DNA from: Labilithrix sp.
GTDB taxonomy: Bacteria > Myxococcota_A > Polyangia > Polyangiales > Polyangiaceae
Assembly (NCBI GenBank): GCA_019637105.1
Contig: JAHBWF010000062.1
Span: 1-41,923 of the forward strand
DNA: 41,923 bases
Direction: 5' to 3'
Shown here: in pieces, positions 1 through 9,929 of the stretch
Numbering within the stretch: position 1 is the first letter of the stretch
How the letters are laid out: every line of letters starts with the position of its first letter
The notes under the pieces: generated by a model
Databases searched by the model: none
What the model was told of the DNA's origin: nothing
Seen by the model: the letters and a program-made list of their open reading frames with translations, nothing else
Made by a program: the position numbers and the translations under genes

Positions 1-2523
1 GACGGCGGCGCCGGACCCGCGGGGACGTCGACCGACGGCGACGCCGGCGCGGCGCCCGTCGCCGAGGACGAAGACGACGGCGGCGCGGCCGCGCCGCCCA
101 CGCAGGCCGCGGGGCCGACGGTCAACATCCCGCAGAGCGAGGCGGAGCGCGCCGAGGGCACGCCCATCCTCCGCATCGACATCAGCGGGAACCGCCGCGT
201 GGCGAAGGAGGACATCGTCTCGTACCTCCGCGAGAAGCCCGGGCACCTCTTCAAGGTCGACAACCTCGCGAGCGACGTCCGCGCCCTCTGGGACTCCGGC
301 TTCTTCGACGACATCGAGGTCGACATGAAGCGCGAGGACCACGGCCTCACGCTCCGCTTCCTCGTCCGCGAGCGCCCGAACATCAAGGCCGTCGAGTTCG
401 AGGGCAACAGCGAGATCGAGAACGACAAGCTCCAGGAGGCGATCGAGATCAAGGCGAACACGATCCTCAGCGTCCCGGCGGTGCGCCGGAGCGTGCAGAA
501 GATCAAGGACGCCTACGCCGAGAAGGGCTACTTCCTCGCCGACGTCGAGAGCGCGATCGAGCCGCAGCGCGACAACGAGGTGATCGTCAAGTTCACGATC
601 ACCGAGCACCAGCCGGTCACGGTCCGCCGCATCACGTTCGTCGGCAACTACAACGTCCCCGAGGACGAGCTCCGCGCCGTCATGCAGACGGGCCAGACGA
701 GCATCCTCTCGTTCGGCTCCGGCGGCCCGTACCGCCAGGACGTCTTCGAGCGCGACGTCCTCATGCTCAACGCCCTCTATTACGACAAGGGCTACATGAA
801 CGTGTCGATCGGGACGCCCCGCGTCATGCTGACGCCCGATCGCGAAGGCATCGAGATCACGCTCCTCATCCACGAGGGGCCGCGCTTCAAGATCCGGCAG
901 CTCAAGGTCTACGAGCGCGACGCCGACGGCCGTGAGGTCGAGCCGCTCGGCGGCCGCCGCGCGCTCCGCCAGCTCGTCCGCGCGAAGAGCGGCGACTACT
1001 TCAACCGCGCCGAGCTCGTGAAGGACCTCCAGGCCGTCCGCACGCTCTACCGCGACGCCGGCTACGCGAACGTCGAGGCCGAGCCGGAGACGGAGCTCGA
1101 TCCGGTCAAGAAGGAGGTCGACATCATCATCCCGATCCGCCGCGGACCGCTCGTCTACGTCGAGCGGATCGAGGTGAAGGGGAACACGAAGACGCGCGAC
1201 AAGGTCCTCCGCCGCGAGATGGAGATCGAGGAGGGCAACCTCTTCAGCGAGACGAAGCTCGAGGACAGCAAGCGGCGCATCGTCGCGCTCGGCTACTTCG
1301 AGCGCGTCGACGTCTCGACCGAGCAGGGCTCGACGCCCGAGACGATCAACATCAACTTCGAGGTCACGGAGCGCCCCACGGGCACCTTCCAGGTCGGCGC
1401 CGGCTTCTCGAGCATCGAGAACTTCATCGCGACGGCGCAGATCCAGCAGGCGAACCTCTTCGGAAACGGTCAGTCGCTCGCCCTCCAGGCGCAGATCTCC
1501 GGCCTCCGCCAGCTCATCAGCATCCGCTTCTTCGAGCCGTACTTCCTCGACTCCGACTGGTCCTCCAGCGTCGAGCTGTACGACAACCTGCTGGTGTTCC
1601 CGGACTTCGCCCGGCGGACGCTCGGCGGCGCGCTCACGTTCGGCTACGCGCTCATCCAGCCCTGGCTCCGCATCGGCCTGACGACGACGGTGCAGCACGA
1701 CTCGGTCGACACGAACCAGGTCAACACGTTCTTCGGCACGACCTCCGGCTTCGTCAGCATCTTCCAGCGCCTGCCCCTCGCGAACCTCTTCAACGCGGGG
1801 CGCACGATCTCGCTCCGCCCGGCGATCACCTACGACACGCGCAACAACCGCCTCTTCCCGTCCAGCGGCGTGTTCCTCCAGGCGTCGACCGAGCTCGCGA
1901 CCTCGGCGTTCGGCAGCGAGATCGAGTTCCTCCGCCACGAGCTCACGGGCCGCTTCTACTACCCGCTCTTCGGGCAGGGCGAGCAGCCGGGCTCGGGCTT
2001 CATCCTCAAGATGAACAACAAGGTCGGCGTCATCACGAGCCCGCTCTCGCAGGGCGTGCCGATCTTCGCGCGCTACTTCCTCGGGGGCATCCTCGACGTC
2101 CGCGGCTACCGCCTCCGCACGCTCGGCCCGCGCCTGCCGCTGAACGGCTCGCTCGACGTCAACGCGCCGCCCATCCCGAACGGCGCGAACATCGGCGGCA
2201 ACCTCCAGTACTACTCGAACCTCGAGTTCGAGTTCCCGATCATCGACAAGGTCGGCATCCGCGGCGTCACGTTCCTCGACGCCGGCAACACGTTCAACCT
2301 CGAGCAGCAGTTCTGCAAGACGACGCCGGCGCCTCAGTTCTCGCCGCTCGTCAGCCCGTGCTTCGACGCCGGCAGCATCACGAACCTGCGCCTCTCGAGC
2401 GGCATGGGCATCCGCTGGTTCTCGCCGCTCGGCCCGCTCCGCTTCGAGTGGGGCTTCCCGCTCAACAAGCTGTCGTACGAAGAGTCGAGCGTCTTCGAGT
2501 TCACGATCGGCAACTTCTTCTGA
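1..2523 (+). CDS. bamA: Outer-membrane assembly factor BamA (Omp85), 5'-truncated by window edge
   Basis: BamA inserts and folds beta-barrel proteins in the outer membrane. The frame is open from base 1, so the true start and signal peptide lie upstream. The first in-window start-like codon (GTG at 199) falls inside POTRA1 and is not the real start. An acidic, Ala/Gly/Pro-rich linker (about 1-160) leads into five POTRA repeats at roughly 166-396, 397-620, 621-885, 886-1155 and 1156-1380. A 16-strand-type barrel follows to 2520. The conserved VRGF motif of loop 6 appears as VRGY at 2098-2109, and the protein ends in aromatic residues (NFF), the usual barrel-insertion signal. Neighbours downstream are not Bam or lipid A genes. 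A TamA- or Sam50-like paralogue is the alternative, but five POTRAs favour BamA. Confidence 0.9.
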   Translation, partial: DGGAGPAGTSTDGDAGAAPVAEDEDDGGAAAPPTQAAGPTVNIPQSEAERAEGTPILRIDISGNRRVAKEDIVSYLREKPGHLFKVDNLASDVRALWDSGFFDDIEVDMKREDHGLTLRFLVRERPNIKAVEFEGNSEIENDKLQEAIEIKANTILSVPAVRRSVQKIKDAYAEKGYFLADVESAIEPQRDNEVIVKFTITEHQPVTVRRITFVGNYNVPEDELRAVMQTGQTSILSFGSGGPYRQDVFERDVLMLNALYYDKGYMNVSIGTPRVMLTPDREGIEITLLIHEGPRFKIRQLKVYERDADGREVEPLGGRRALRQLVRAKSGDYFNRAELVKDLQAVRTLYRDAGYANVEAEPETELDPVKKEVDIIIPIRRGPLVYVERIEVKGNTKTRDKVLRREMEIEEGNLFSETKLEDSKRRIVALGYFERVDVSTEQGSTPETININFEVTERPTGTFQVGAGFSSIENFIATAQIQQANLFGNGQSLALQAQISGLRQLISIRFFEPYFLDSDWSSSVELYDNLLVFPDFARRTLGGALTFGYALIQPWLRIGLTTTVQHDSVDTNQVNTFFGTTSGFVSIFQRLPLANLFNAGRTISLRPAITYDTRNNRLFPSSGVFLQASTELATSAFGSEIEFLRHELTGRFYYPLFGQGEQPGSGFILKMNNKVGVITSPLSQGVPIFARYFLGGILDVRGYRLRTLGPRLPLNGSLDVNAPPIPNGANIGGNLQYYSNLEFEFPIIDKVGIRGVTFLDAGNTFNLEQQFCKTTPAPQFSPLVSPCFDAGSITNLRLSSGMGIRWFSPLGPLRFEWGFPLNKLSYEESSVFEFTIGNFF

Positions 2524-2668
2524 TCCGGCGCGCCGGGCCGCTCCCCCGCGCGCCGCGGGAGCCGCGCTGTCGTCCGTCGCCGACACGTGACCCGCGGCGC
2601 GCCGCGCGGCGTCGACGGCATGAGAAGCAGTGGCGCCGGACGGTCCGTTGTGCGAGACAAGGGGCTCC

Positions 2669-3331
2669 GTGTCACATCGCCTCCTTCCTTCGCCGCGCAC
2701 GCTCTCCGCAACGCTCCTCGTCGCCCTCGGCGCCGTCGCCTTCGGCGCGGGCGGCTGCTCGACCACCACGATCGTCAAGAACGACGGGGCGAGCGGCGGG
2801 GCGCCGGCCGGCCAGGAGCGCCGCGAGTCGGTCCCGTGCAAGGCGGGCGACACGACCTTCCCGATCGAGGCGTTCGACATCAGCGCCGACGAGGCGACGG
2901 GCACCGCGTGCAACGTCGGCAACGTCCTCGACGAGGACGGCAGCTTCGCCGCGCTCGACTGGCCGGGCGGCGGCACGCGCCGGCTCGCCGGCCGCGACGT
3001 CACCGGCTGCCTGGCCGCCGAGTTCGGCGACGGCATCACGCTCTCCTCGCTCTCGATGAGGATGCGCCCCGTCGGCACCGGCTGCGGCCACGCCTGCACG
3101 CCCGGCGACGACGGCTGCGGCTCCGGGTGGAAGGTCTCGATCTTCGCGGGACCCTCGATCGAGGAGCTCGATTACCTCCAGCAGCTCTCGCTCACGACCG
3201 CGGACTTCTTCGAGTACCGCATCGCCGTCTACGATCGCTTCAAGGCGAAGTTCATCGCGATCTGCCGCGAGCCGACGCCGGCCGAAGGCGACGACGTCGC
3301 CATCGACTCGGTCTACGGCTTCTGCCGCTGA
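2669..3331 (+). CDS. Cys-rich lipoprotein of unknown function
   Basis: I do not recognise a domain. The GTG at 2669 is preferred over the GTG at 2630 because an AAGGGG ribosome-binding site lies just upstream and the product then begins with a proper lipoprotein signal: a positive start, a hydrophobic core and a lipobox ending at Cys30 (AGGC followed by STTT). The mature part of about 190 residues carries eight further cysteines, enough for four disulfides, which fits an exported globular domain. Ser at +2 after the lipidated Cys suggests outer-membrane sorting by general Lol rules. It lies 145 bp after bamA on the same strand with no strong terminator between, so co-transcription is possible but not shown. 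Confidence 0.7.
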   Translation: MSHRLLPSPRTLSATLLVALGAVAFGAGGCSTTTIVKNDGASGGAPAGQERRESVPCKAGDTTFPIEAFDISADEATGTACNVGNVLDEDGSFAALDWPGGGTRRLAGRDVTGCLAAEFGDGITLSSLSMRMRPVGTGCGHACTPGDDGCGSGWKVSIFAGPSIEELDYLQQLSLTTADFFEYRIAVYDRFKAKFIAICREPTPAEGDDVAIDSVYGFCR

Positions 3332-3467
3332 GGCCCGAGGCGCGCGCGTCCGCGCGTCCCCACCGCCCGGTCGGGCGCCTCCGCCGGGGAGCGCCGGCGC
3401 GTGGGGACCTCCGCGGCCAGGGCGGGCCGGCCGTCCGCGGCCGCTGACCGGAGGGCGCGGCTCGATC

Positions 3468-3473
3468 TATGGT
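3468..3473 (+). promoter_or_regulatory. Candidate -10 box (TATGGT) for a leaderless transcript
   Basis: TATGGT ends 6 nt before the GTG start at 3480, and no Shine-Dalgarno sequence lies between. A CTGACC hexamer (4 of 6 matches to TTGACA) sits 18 nt upstream at 3444-3449. Transcription would then begin at or next to the start codon. Inferred from spacing only. Confidence 0.35.
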
Positions 3474-3479
3474 AGCGAG

Positions 3480-4208
3480 GTGCCTCTGCCCGGCGAAGCG
3501 TTCGCGCACTACCGGCTCGACGCCGCCGTCGAGCCCGCCGCGACCGCGGTGACCGACGCGTTCTTCGCGACCGACACGCGCCGCGGGGCGGAGGTCATGC
3601 TCGAGATCCTCCGCGACGGCGCCACCGGCGTCGAGCGCGCGCGCTTCGCGACGCGCGCGCGCCGGCTCCGAGCGGTGAGCCACGCGGGCGTCCTCGCGGC
3701 GCTCGAGACGGCCCCCGACCATTGCGTCTTCGAGGCGCCGACGAGCCACCCGCTCGCCGAGCACGCGGGCGTGGCGATCGCGCGCGCGCGGCAGAAGCTC
3801 TGCTGGCTCGCGCAGGTCGCGGGCGCCCTCGCCGCGCTCCACGCGGGCGGCGTCGTCCACGGCGCGCTCTCGCTCGACGCGATCACGGTGGCCCCCGACA
3901 CGACCGTCAAGCTCACCGTCTTCGCCGGCGGCGACGTGACGGGCTCGCCGCGGGGCGACGTCCGCGCCTTCGCCGCCGCCGCGTGCGAGCTCCTGCTCGG
4001 CGCCGACGCGGCCGACGCGGCCGAGCCCGACCTCACCGAGCGCCTGCACGCGGCCGGCGCCCCGCGCGAGACCGCCGCCGTGATCGCCCGCCTCCGCGGC
4101 GGGGGCGCGACCACGAGCGAGGACCTCGCGGCCGCGCTCGCGCCGTTCGCCGACTACGCCGGCCCCTCGACGGAGCCGCTGCTCCCCGTGGTCCCGCGCC
4201 GGGAGTGA
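3480..4208 (+). CDS. Protein kinase-like pseudokinase, soluble
   Basis: This 242-residue protein follows the outline of a PknB-type kinase domain but has lost every catalytic residue I can align. The N-lobe begins at YRL (11-13) with no glycine-rich loop. The beta-3 Lys of VALK is Glu42 (VMLE). The HRDLKPxN catalytic loop reads HGALSLDAI (127-135), so the catalytic Asp is Ala129 and the metal-binding Asn is Ala134. DFG reads VFA (147-149). The helix before the loop (LAQVAGALAALHAGGVVH) is well kept, which supports the family call. No membrane segment or sensor domain is visible. It starts with GTG and lacks a clear ribosome-binding site. It may act as a scaffold or regulator of true kinases; the partner is unknown. 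Confidence 0.6.
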   Translation: MPLPGEAFAHYRLDAAVEPAATAVTDAFFATDTRRGAEVMLEILRDGATGVERARFATRARRLRAVSHAGVLAALETAPDHCVFEAPTSHPLAEHAGVAIARARQKLCWLAQVAGALAALHAGGVVHGALSLDAITVAPDTTVKLTVFAGGDVTGSPRGDVRAFAAAACELLLGADAADAAEPDLTERLHAAGAPRETAAVIARLRGGGATTSEDLAAALAPFADYAGPSTEPLLPVVPRRE

Positions 4209-4489
4209 CGAAGCTCGGGGACGCGCGACGGCGGGAGCTCCGTCCCTCGCGTCGTGGGGTCGGACGTCGGCGACGACGGCACGCGGTTCTTCGGGGCCCC
4301 ACCCCACGCGGCGCTCGCGTCGCGAGCCGAATTTGATCGAGCTTCGCGCGCGCGCCCGGGCGCCCGACGCGCGGCGCTCGGCCCCGGAACGAGCGGCTGA
4401 GCCCGTCTCGCAAAGCCGTGAGATCAGGCCTCAAATCTGCGCCGTTTCCGCTTCACGCACGACCCGCGCCGGTCTAAGAACCGGGTCCG

Positions 4490-7177
4490 ATGTCGAACGT
4501 GAATCCGCCGCTCCCGCCTGCTCCGCCGCCGGGTGGAACGCCGCCCTCCGCCAACGGCCAGAAGGTGCCCATCTCGATCCAAGACGAGATGCGCACGAGC
4601 TACCTCGACTACGCGATGAGCGTCATCGTCGGGCGCGCGATCCCCGACGCGCGCGACGGCCTCAAGCCGGTTCACCGCCGCATCCTCTACTCCGCGTACG
4701 AGGCGGGGCTCGTCCCGACCGCGGCGTACAAGAAGAGCGCGACGATCGTCGGCGCCGTGCTCGGCTCGTACCACCCGCACGGCGACAGCAGCGTCTACGA
4801 CGCGATGGTCCGCCTCGCGCAGGACTTCTCGATGCGCTACCCGCTCATCGACGGTCAGGGCAACTACGGCTCCGTCGACGGCGATCCGGCGGCCGCCTAC
4901 CGGTACACGGAGGCGCGCCTCTCCAAGGTCGCCGTCGAGCTGCTCAACGACATCGACAAGGAGTGCGTCGACTGGGCGCCCAACTTCGACGACTCGAAGA
5001 CCGAGCCGACCGTCCTGCCGTCGCGCATCCCGAACCTGCTCGTCAACGGCTCGGGCGGCATCGCCGTCGGCATGGCGACCAACGTCCCCCCGCACAACCT
5101 CGGCGAGGTGGTCGACGCGACCGTGCACCTGATCCGCAACCCGGACTGCCCGGTCGACGACCTGATGCGCTTCGTCGCGGGCCCCGACTTCCCGACGGGC
5201 GGCCTCATCTTCGGGCGCGGCGGCATCGAGGCCGCGCAGCGGACCGGCCGCGGCAACGTCATCATGCGCGCGCGCATGGAGGTGGAGAAGGCGCCGGGCA
5301 AGGGCGACCGCGAGCAGATCGTCGTCACCGAGATCCCGTACCAGGCGAACAAGGCGAAGATCCACGCGCGCATCGGCGAGCTGATGCGCGAGAAGAAGAT
5401 CGAGGGCATCAGCGAGGCGCGCGACGAGTCCGATCGCGAGGGCATGCGCCTCGTCATCGAGCTGAAGAAGGACGTCGCCCCGCAGATCGTCATCAACCAG
5501 CTCTATCGGCTGACCGATCTGCAGTCGTCGTTCGGCGTCATCAACCTCGCGATCGTGCGCGGGCGCCCCGCGGTGCTCAACCTGAAGGAGACGCTCGCCG
5601 TCTTCGTCGAGCACCGCCGCGACGTCGTCACCCGCCGCACCCGCTACGAGCTCCGTCAGGCCGAGGCGTCCCGCGAGATCGTCGAGGGCCTCGGCATGGC
5701 CACGACCGAGGTGGACCTGGTCGTGAAGACGATCCGCTCGTCGCGCGACACCGAGACCGCGCGCGCGGCGCTCATGAAGCTCCCGCTGAAGGGGCTCGAG
5801 GCGTTCGTCCGCCGCGCCGGCCGTCCGGAGGGCGAGATCGAGGCCGCCAAGGCGAAGGGGGACTACTTCCTCTCCGAGCGCCAGGCCAAGGCGATCCTCG
5901 AGATGCGCCTCTCCAAGCTCACCGGCCTCGAGCAGGAGAAGCTCGCGGCGGAGTACGGCGAGCTCTGCAACGAGATCGCGCGGCTCCGGAACATCCTCGC
6001 GAACGAGAGCGTGCTCCTCGACGTCATCGTGATGGAGCTCGAGGAGATCAAGTCGAAGTTCGGCGACAAGCGCCGCACCGAGATCGTGGCGAACGACGCC
6101 GAGATCGCCGACGAGGATCTCATCCAGGAAGAGGACATGGTCGTCACGATCTCGCACGCGGGATACGTGAAGCGCACCCACCCGTCGGCCTACCGGGCGC
6201 AGAAGCGCGGCGGCAAGGGCAAGATCGGGATGGAGGCGCGCGAGGAGGACTGGGTCACCCAGCTCTTCGTCGCCTCGACGCACGCCTACGTCTTCTTCTT
6301 CTCCGACCGCGGCAAGGTCTACGTCAAGAAGGTCTACGAGATCCCGATCGCCGCGCGGAACGCCAAGGGCCGCGCGATCGTGAACTTCGTCGGCATGGAG
6401 CCGGGCGAGAAGGTCGCCGCCATCGTCGAGGTGCCGAAGATCGAGGAGGGCAAGTTCGTCGTCACGCTGACGAAGCGCGGTCAGATCAAGAAGACCGAGG
6501 TCACCGACTACGAGAACTTCCGCCAGAAGGGCATCATCGGCGTCAAGGTCGAGGACGGCGATCACCTCCTCGCGGCCGTCCTGACCGACGGCGCGCGCGA
6601 GTTCTTGATCGCGACCAAGCAGGGCCAGTCGATCCGCTTCTCCGAGGACCAGGTGCGCGCCATGGGGCGCGGCACCGTCGGCGTGAAGGCGATCGACGTC
6701 GCCGAGGACGACCAGGTCGTCGGCATGGCGGTCACCGATCCGGAGCGCCAGCACGTCCTCGCGGTCTGCGACAAGGGCTACGGAAAGCGCACGCTGCTCG
6801 ACGAGTTCCGCGCGCAGAACCGCGGCGGCAAGGGCATCATCCTCATCGACGCGAGCGACCGCAACGGCCCCGTCGTCGACCTCAAGCTGGTGAAGGACGG
6901 CGACGAGGTCATGCTCATCACCGACAAGGGCCAGACGATCCGCACGACCGTCTCCGAGATCCGCGAGACCGGGCGCAACGCCCAGGGCGTGAAGATCATG
7001 AGCGTCGAGGACGACGAGCGCGTCGTCGCGGTCGAGCGCCTCGCCGAGTCGGGCAGCGAGGTCGGCGGCGAGAGCCAGATGCCGCCGGCGGGCGGCGACG
7101 AGGGCGCGAACGGCGCCGGCGACGAGGTCGCCTCGCCGAGCCTGGCGCCTCCGCCGGACGACGGCGATCTGAACTGA
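4490..7177 (+). CDS. gyrA: DNA gyrase subunit A
   Basis: The A subunit of gyrase breaks and rejoins DNA for negative supercoiling together with GyrB, whose gene is not in the window. The 895-residue length is typical. The catalytic tyrosine is Tyr139 in [11 protein letters not shown] (E. coli Tyr122). The quinolone-pocket residues are wild type: Ser100 and Asp104 in [10 protein letters not shown] (E. coli Ser83 and Asp87). The GyrA box QKRGGKG at 571-577 separates it from topoisomerase IV ParC, which lacks it. A beta-pinwheel C-terminal domain and an acidic, Pro/Gly-rich tail follow. It stands alone on the plus strand. The 281-bp gap upstream (4209-4489) holds nothing I recognise except a weak CTTCAC-N16-TCTAAG pair at 4451-4478. 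Confidence 0.97.
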   Translation: MSNVNPPLPPAPPPGGTPPSANGQKVPISIQDEMRTSYLDYAMSVIVGRAIPDARDGLKPVHRRILYSAYEAGLVPTAAYKKSATIVGAVLGSYHPHGDSSVYDAMVRLAQDFSMRYPLIDGQGNYGSVDGDPAAAYRYTEARLSKVAVELLNDIDKECVDWAPNFDDSKTEPTVLPSRIPNLLVNGSGGIAVGMATNVPPHNLGEVVDATVHLIRNPDCPVDDLMRFVAGPDFPTGGLIFGRGGIEAAQRTGRGNVIMRARMEVEKAPGKGDREQIVVTEIPYQANKAKIHARIGELMREKKIEGISEARDESDREGMRLVIELKKDVAPQIVINQLYRLTDLQSSFGVINLAIVRGRPAVLNLKETLAVFVEHRRDVVTRRTRYELRQAEASREIVEGLGMATTEVDLVVKTIRSSRDTETARAALMKLPLKGLEAFVRRAGRPEGEIEAAKAKGDYFLSERQAKAILEMRLSKLTGLEQEKLAAEYGELCNEIARLRNILANESVLLDVIVMELEEIKSKFGDKRRTEIVANDAEIADEDLIQEEDMVVTISHAGYVKRTHPSAYRAQKRGGKGKIGMEAREEDWVTQLFVASTHAYVFFFSDRGKVYVKKVYEIPIAARNAKGRAIVNFVGMEPGEKVAAIVEVPKIEEGKFVVTLTKRGQIKKTEVTDYENFRQKGIIGVKVEDGDHLLAAVLTDGAREFLIATKQGQSIRFSEDQVRAMGRGTVGVKAIDVAEDDQVVGMAVTDPERQHVLAVCDKGYGKRTLLDEFRAQNRGGKGIILIDASDRNGPVVDLKLVKDGDEVMLITDKGQTIRTTVSEIRETGRNAQGVKIMSVEDDERVVAVERLAESGSEVGGESQMPPAGGDEGANGAGDEVASPSLAPPPDDGDLN

Positions 7178-7187
7178 TCGGGCGTCG

Positions 7188-7218
7188 CCCTCCTTCCTCC
7201 TCTCCTCCCCTCCTCCTC
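7188..7218 (+). other. Pure pyrimidine tract after gyrA
   Basis: Thirty-one consecutive C/T bases, mostly CCT repeats, begin 11 nt after the gyrA stop. A C-rich, G-poor transcript of this kind is a plausible Rho-loading (rut) site, and I find no hairpin terminator nearby. The function is inferred. Confidence 0.35.
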
Positions 7219-7372
7219 GCTCCCAGGCCCCGCGACCGAGCGCGACCGTCCGAGTGCGGCGCGCACGGTACGGCGGGGCAAGCGGCCACGCGGCGCGCTG
7301 CCTAACGACGTGAAGTCTCGTCGATCGCGGCGGCCCGCATGTTGCCGTGGAAGGTCAGCCATGGAGGAACAC

Positions 7373-7729
7373 ATGAAGACCGTCGCTTCGATGATTGCGC
7401 TCGCGGGCCTGGGGCTCGTTGTCGCATGCGGCAGCAGCTTCCAGCCGCCCACGGATCGCCTCGCCGCGTCCGAAGCCGCCATCCGGAGCGCGCGCGAGCT
7501 CGGCGCCGAGCACCACCCGCAGGCTGCGCTCCACGTGAAGCTCGCGGACGAGCAGGTCGCCACCGCGCGGACGCTGATGAAGGACGGCGAGAACCGGCGC
7601 GCCGACCTCGTCCTGCAGCGCGCGAAGTCCGACGCCGAGCTCGCCGTCATGCTCACGCGCGAGCAGGCGGCGAAGACGAGCGCCGAGCAGGCGAAGAAGA
7701 ACCTCGAGGACCACAAGGCGGGAAAGTGA
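7373..7729 (+). CDS. DUF4398-type lipoprotein
   Basis: A 118-residue exported protein. ATG 7373 is chosen because a near-perfect GGAGGAAC ribosome-binding site lies immediately upstream and the product then starts with a lipoprotein signal, MKTVASMIALAGLGLVVAC. The remainder is a helical hairpin with heptad-like Ala/Leu spacing: ASEAAIRSARELGAEHHP, then an arm ending AKSDAELAVML, the layout of DUF4398 proteins. It ends in a charged coiled coil. It sits 8 nt before an OmpA-family lipoprotein gene, and the two are surely co-transcribed. The pair probably links outer membrane and peptidoglycan, with this protein as an accessory; the exact role is not known. Confidence 0.8.
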   Translation: MKTVASMIALAGLGLVVACGSSFQPPTDRLAASEAAIRSARELGAEHHPQAALHVKLADEQVATARTLMKDGENRRADLVLQRAKSDAELAVMLTREQAAKTSAEQAKKNLEDHKAGK

Positions 7730-7737
7730 GGACGACG

Positions 7738-8679
7738 ATGCAGAACCAGAACACCACCAAGGTCCTCCTCGGCAGCGTCATCGCGTTCGCGCTCGGCGCG
7801 GTCGCGTGCGGCCCCACGCTCCCGCCGAAGGAGCTCGTCGACGCCCGCAGCGCGTACACGCAGAGCGCGAACGGTCCGGCGGCGGCCGAGACGCCGGCGC
7901 AGGTCCACACGGCGAAGACCGCGCTCGATCAGGCCGAGCAGGCGTTCGCGGACGACGGCGACAAGCCCCACGTGCGTGACCAGGCGTACATCGCGCTCCG
8001 CAAGGCGCAGCTCGCCGACGCGAACGCGCAGCTCCAGATCGCGCAGAAGGCCAAGGACGCCGCGGAGCGCGAGGCCCAGGCGCTTCAAGCGGACATGCTG
8101 AAGCGCACGCAGTCCGACCTCGTGAGCAGCCAGCAGAACCTGTCGAAGACGCAGGAGCAGCTCGACGCCGAGAGGAAGGCGCGCGCCGAGGCGGAGCGCA
8201 AGCACGCGCAGGCGATGAGCGATCTCCAGAAGATCGCGAGCGTCAAGCAAGAGACCCGCGGCATGGTCATCACGCTCTCGGGCTCCGTGCTCTTCGCGAC
8301 GAACGAGGCCTCGCTCCTGCCGGCCGCCATCGTGAAGCTCAACGAGGTCGCCGACGCGCTCGTCAAGGGCAACCCCGACGCGAACATCACGGTCGAGGGC
8401 CACACCGACTCGCAGGGCACGCGCGACTACAACGTGCAGCTCGGGCAGCGCCGCGCCGAGGCCGTGAAGGCGCAGCTCGTCTCGCGCGGCGTCGCGAGCG
8501 ACCGGATCAAGGCCGTCGGCGTCGGTCCGGACCGCCCGGTCGCCGACAACAAGTCGGCCGAGGGCCGCGCCAACAACCGGCGCGTCGAGATCGTCGTCGA
8601 GGGCTCGCAGGGCGGCGCCGCGCCGGCCGCGCCGGGCGCCGGCGCGGAGACGCCGTCGAGCGCCACGCCGCGTCGCTGA
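7738..8679 (+). CDS. OmpA-family peptidoglycan-binding lipoprotein with DUF4398-like N-terminus
   Basis: A 313-residue protein. ATG 7738 follows a GAGG ribosome-binding site in GTGAGGACGACG. The lipobox ends at Cys24 (AVAC). Residues 30-100 resemble the DUF4398 hairpin of the preceding gene, suggesting the two share ancestry. A long charged coiled coil (about 95-180) follows, then an OmpA C-terminal domain (about 185-290). That domain carries the signature VEGHTDSQGTRDYN, the LGQRRAEAV helix and the late ANNRRVEIVV segment, which bind diaminopimelate-type peptidoglycan. The tail is Ala/Pro/Gly-rich. By family knowledge it should tether the outer membrane to the cell wall, as Pal does. No tol genes are nearby, so I do not call it pal. 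Confidence 0.88.
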   Translation: MQNQNTTKVLLGSVIAFALGAVACGPTLPPKELVDARSAYTQSANGPAAAETPAQVHTAKTALDQAEQAFADDGDKPHVRDQAYIALRKAQLADANAQLQIAQKAKDAAEREAQALQADMLKRTQSDLVSSQQNLSKTQEQLDAERKARAEAERKHAQAMSDLQKIASVKQETRGMVITLSGSVLFATNEASLLPAAIVKLNEVADALVKGNPDANITVEGHTDSQGTRDYNVQLGQRRAEAVKAQLVSRGVASDRIKAVGVGPDRPVADNKSAEGRANNRRVEIVVEGSQGGAAPAAPGAGAETPSSATPRR

Positions 8680-8739
8680 CCCGACCGCGTCGCCGACGCG
8701 CACGAAGAGGGGGGCGGCGTCGCGCACGACGCCGTCCCC
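8654..8739 (+). repeat. Copy 1 of a duplicated ompA-tail/terminator unit
   Basis: Begins with CGTCGAGCGCCACGCCG, shared exactly with 16570-16586, and ends in a hairpin whose sequence matches the one at 16601-16638 apart from a few bases. About 22 bp of this copy is absent from the second. The first 26 bases here encode the C-terminus of the OmpA-family protein. Confidence 0.55.
8710..8739. terminator. Hairpin between convergent genes, probable bidirectional terminator
   Basis: A 13-bp stem (8710-8722 with 8727-8739, one G:U pair) closes a 4-nt loop. It lies between the OmpA-family gene (plus) and the RND adaptor gene (minus), whose stops face each other. Only short T-rich runs flank it, so termination may be partial. 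Confidence 0.55.
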
Positions 8740-8786
8740 ACCGTCTTCGACCAACTCCCAACGCGGTGCGGCTCGCGGCGGGTGAC

Positions 8787-9929
8787 CTACGGCTTCACGA
8801 CGGCGGTGGCCGCGACCGGGGCGCCGTCGCGGAGCTCCTCGCTCGCTCGCGCCGCCAGGAGATCGCCGCGCTGGAGCTCGCCGTAGACCTCGACCTTGCC
8901 GTCTTGCTCCTGCCCGACCTCGACCCGGACCCACCTCGCCTTCTGCTCGGCGATCCGCACGACGAACGTCCCCGTCGTGGAGTCCACGAGCGCCGCCTTC
9001 GGGATCACGAGCCGCGCGCTCGACGCGGTCAGCGGGAGCGTCACCTCCGCGACCGCCCCGGGGAGCAGGCGCTTGCCCGGGTTCTCGACGTTCATCTCGA
9101 CGCGCTCGGAGCGGAGCCGGCTGTCGAGCGCGCCGGCGACGCGCGACACCTTCGCGACGAAGCGCTCCCCCGGCCGTGACCGCACGGTGAACGAGACCTC
9201 TTGCCCCACCGCCAGGTCGGCGGCGCGCGCCTCGGGCACCGCGACCACGAGACGGAGCCGGTCCTGCTCCTGCAGCGTGAAGAGCGGCGCCTCCGAGCCT
9301 CGGCCGGCGGGGCCGACGTACGCGCCCGGGCTCACGTTGCGGGCCGTGACCACCGCGCTGAACGGGGCGCGCATCTCGAGGTACCCGCTCAAGGCGGCGA
9401 CGGCCTGCTTGGCCGCCTTCGCCGCGTCGAGGCGCGCCAGCTCGGCGCTCGTCTTCGCCTGCGCCTGCTCGAGATCGTTCTCGGAGACCGTCCCCGGCGT
9501 CTTGCTCGTCTGGACGAGGCGGTCGTAGGCGGCCTTCGTGGCGATGTAGACCGCCTCCTGCGCCTTCAGCTTCGACTCGGCCTCGGCGACCTGGGAGCCG
9601 AGCTCCGGCGCCTCGAGGCTCGCGAGGAGCTGCCCCGCCTTCACCTCGCTCCCGACGTCGACATGCACGCGCCTCACGAAGCTGCTGACCTTGGCGTAGA
9701 GATCGACGCGCTCGAACGACACGAGCTCACCGGGGAGGTGCAGCGCGGTGTCGAACCTCTCCTCGCCGACCGCGAAGACCGGCGTCTCCACCTGCGACGC
9801 CGGCTTCTCGTCGCGCTGCGCGCCGCCGGCCGGCTTGCACCCGGCGGAGGCGAGCAGGGCGCCCGCGAGAGCGCCGGCGCGGGCAGCGCGCGCGAGCCCG
9901 CCGCGCCCGACGTTTCGACCGTTCTTCAT
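8787..9929 (-). CDS. RND efflux periplasmic adaptor (membrane fusion lipoprotein)
   Basis: A 380-residue adaptor that bridges the inner-membrane RND pump and the outer-membrane channel. The ATG at 9929 overlaps the pump stop in an ATGA, so translation is coupled. The signal peptide ends in a lipobox at Cys31 (LLASAGC). The standard order follows: a barrel-sandwich half ending near VDVGSEVKAGQLLASLEAPEL, a helical hairpin rich in Ala, Glu and Gln, the second sandwich half (MRAPFSAVVTARNVSPGAYV), then beta-barrel and membrane-proximal domains. It is the last gene of the channel-pump-adaptor operon, the reverse of the more usual adaptor-first order. The substrate cannot be read from sequence. 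Confidence 0.92.
   Translation of the reverse strand: MKNGRNVGRGGLARAARAGALAGALLASAGCKPAGGAQRDEKPASQVETPVFAVGEERFDTALHLPGELVSFERVDLYAKVSSFVRRVHVDVGSEVKAGQLLASLEAPELGSQVAEAESKLKAQEAVYIATKAAYDRLVQTSKTPGTVSENDLEQAQAKTSAELARLDAAKAAKQAVAALSGYLEMRAPFSAVVTARNVSPGAYVGPAGRGSEAPLFTLQEQDRLRLVVAVPEARAADLAVGQEVSFTVRSRPGERFVAKVSRVAGALDSRLRSERVEMNVENPGKRLLPGAVAEVTLPLTASSARLVIPKAALVDSTTGTFVVRIAEQKARWVRVEVGQEQDGKVEVYGELQRGDLLAARASEELRDGAPVAATAVVKP

Noticed and set aside
199-201. GTG at 199 as the bamA start
   Set aside because: It lies inside POTRA1 and the frame is open upstream to base 1, so the gene begins outside the window.
4033-4434. Small minus-strand frame reaching into the gap before gyrA
   Set aside because: Arg/Pro-rich, no ribosome-binding site, half of it antisense to the pseudokinase gene.
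4468-4483. Small CCGGT/ACCGG hairpin before gyrA as a riboswitch or attenuator
   Set aside because: Only 5 bp per arm, no leader peptide and no second structure; too weak to call.
4424-6754. Long minus-strand open frame (776 codons) opposite gyrA
   Set aside because: It is a mirror of gyrA codon bias in very GC-rich DNA, with Arg/Asp/Leu-rich sequence and no domain.
4333-7305. Plus-strand open frame of 990 codons over gyrA in another frame
   Set aside because: Arg/Gly/Pro-rich translation without motifs; gyrA occupies the region convincingly.
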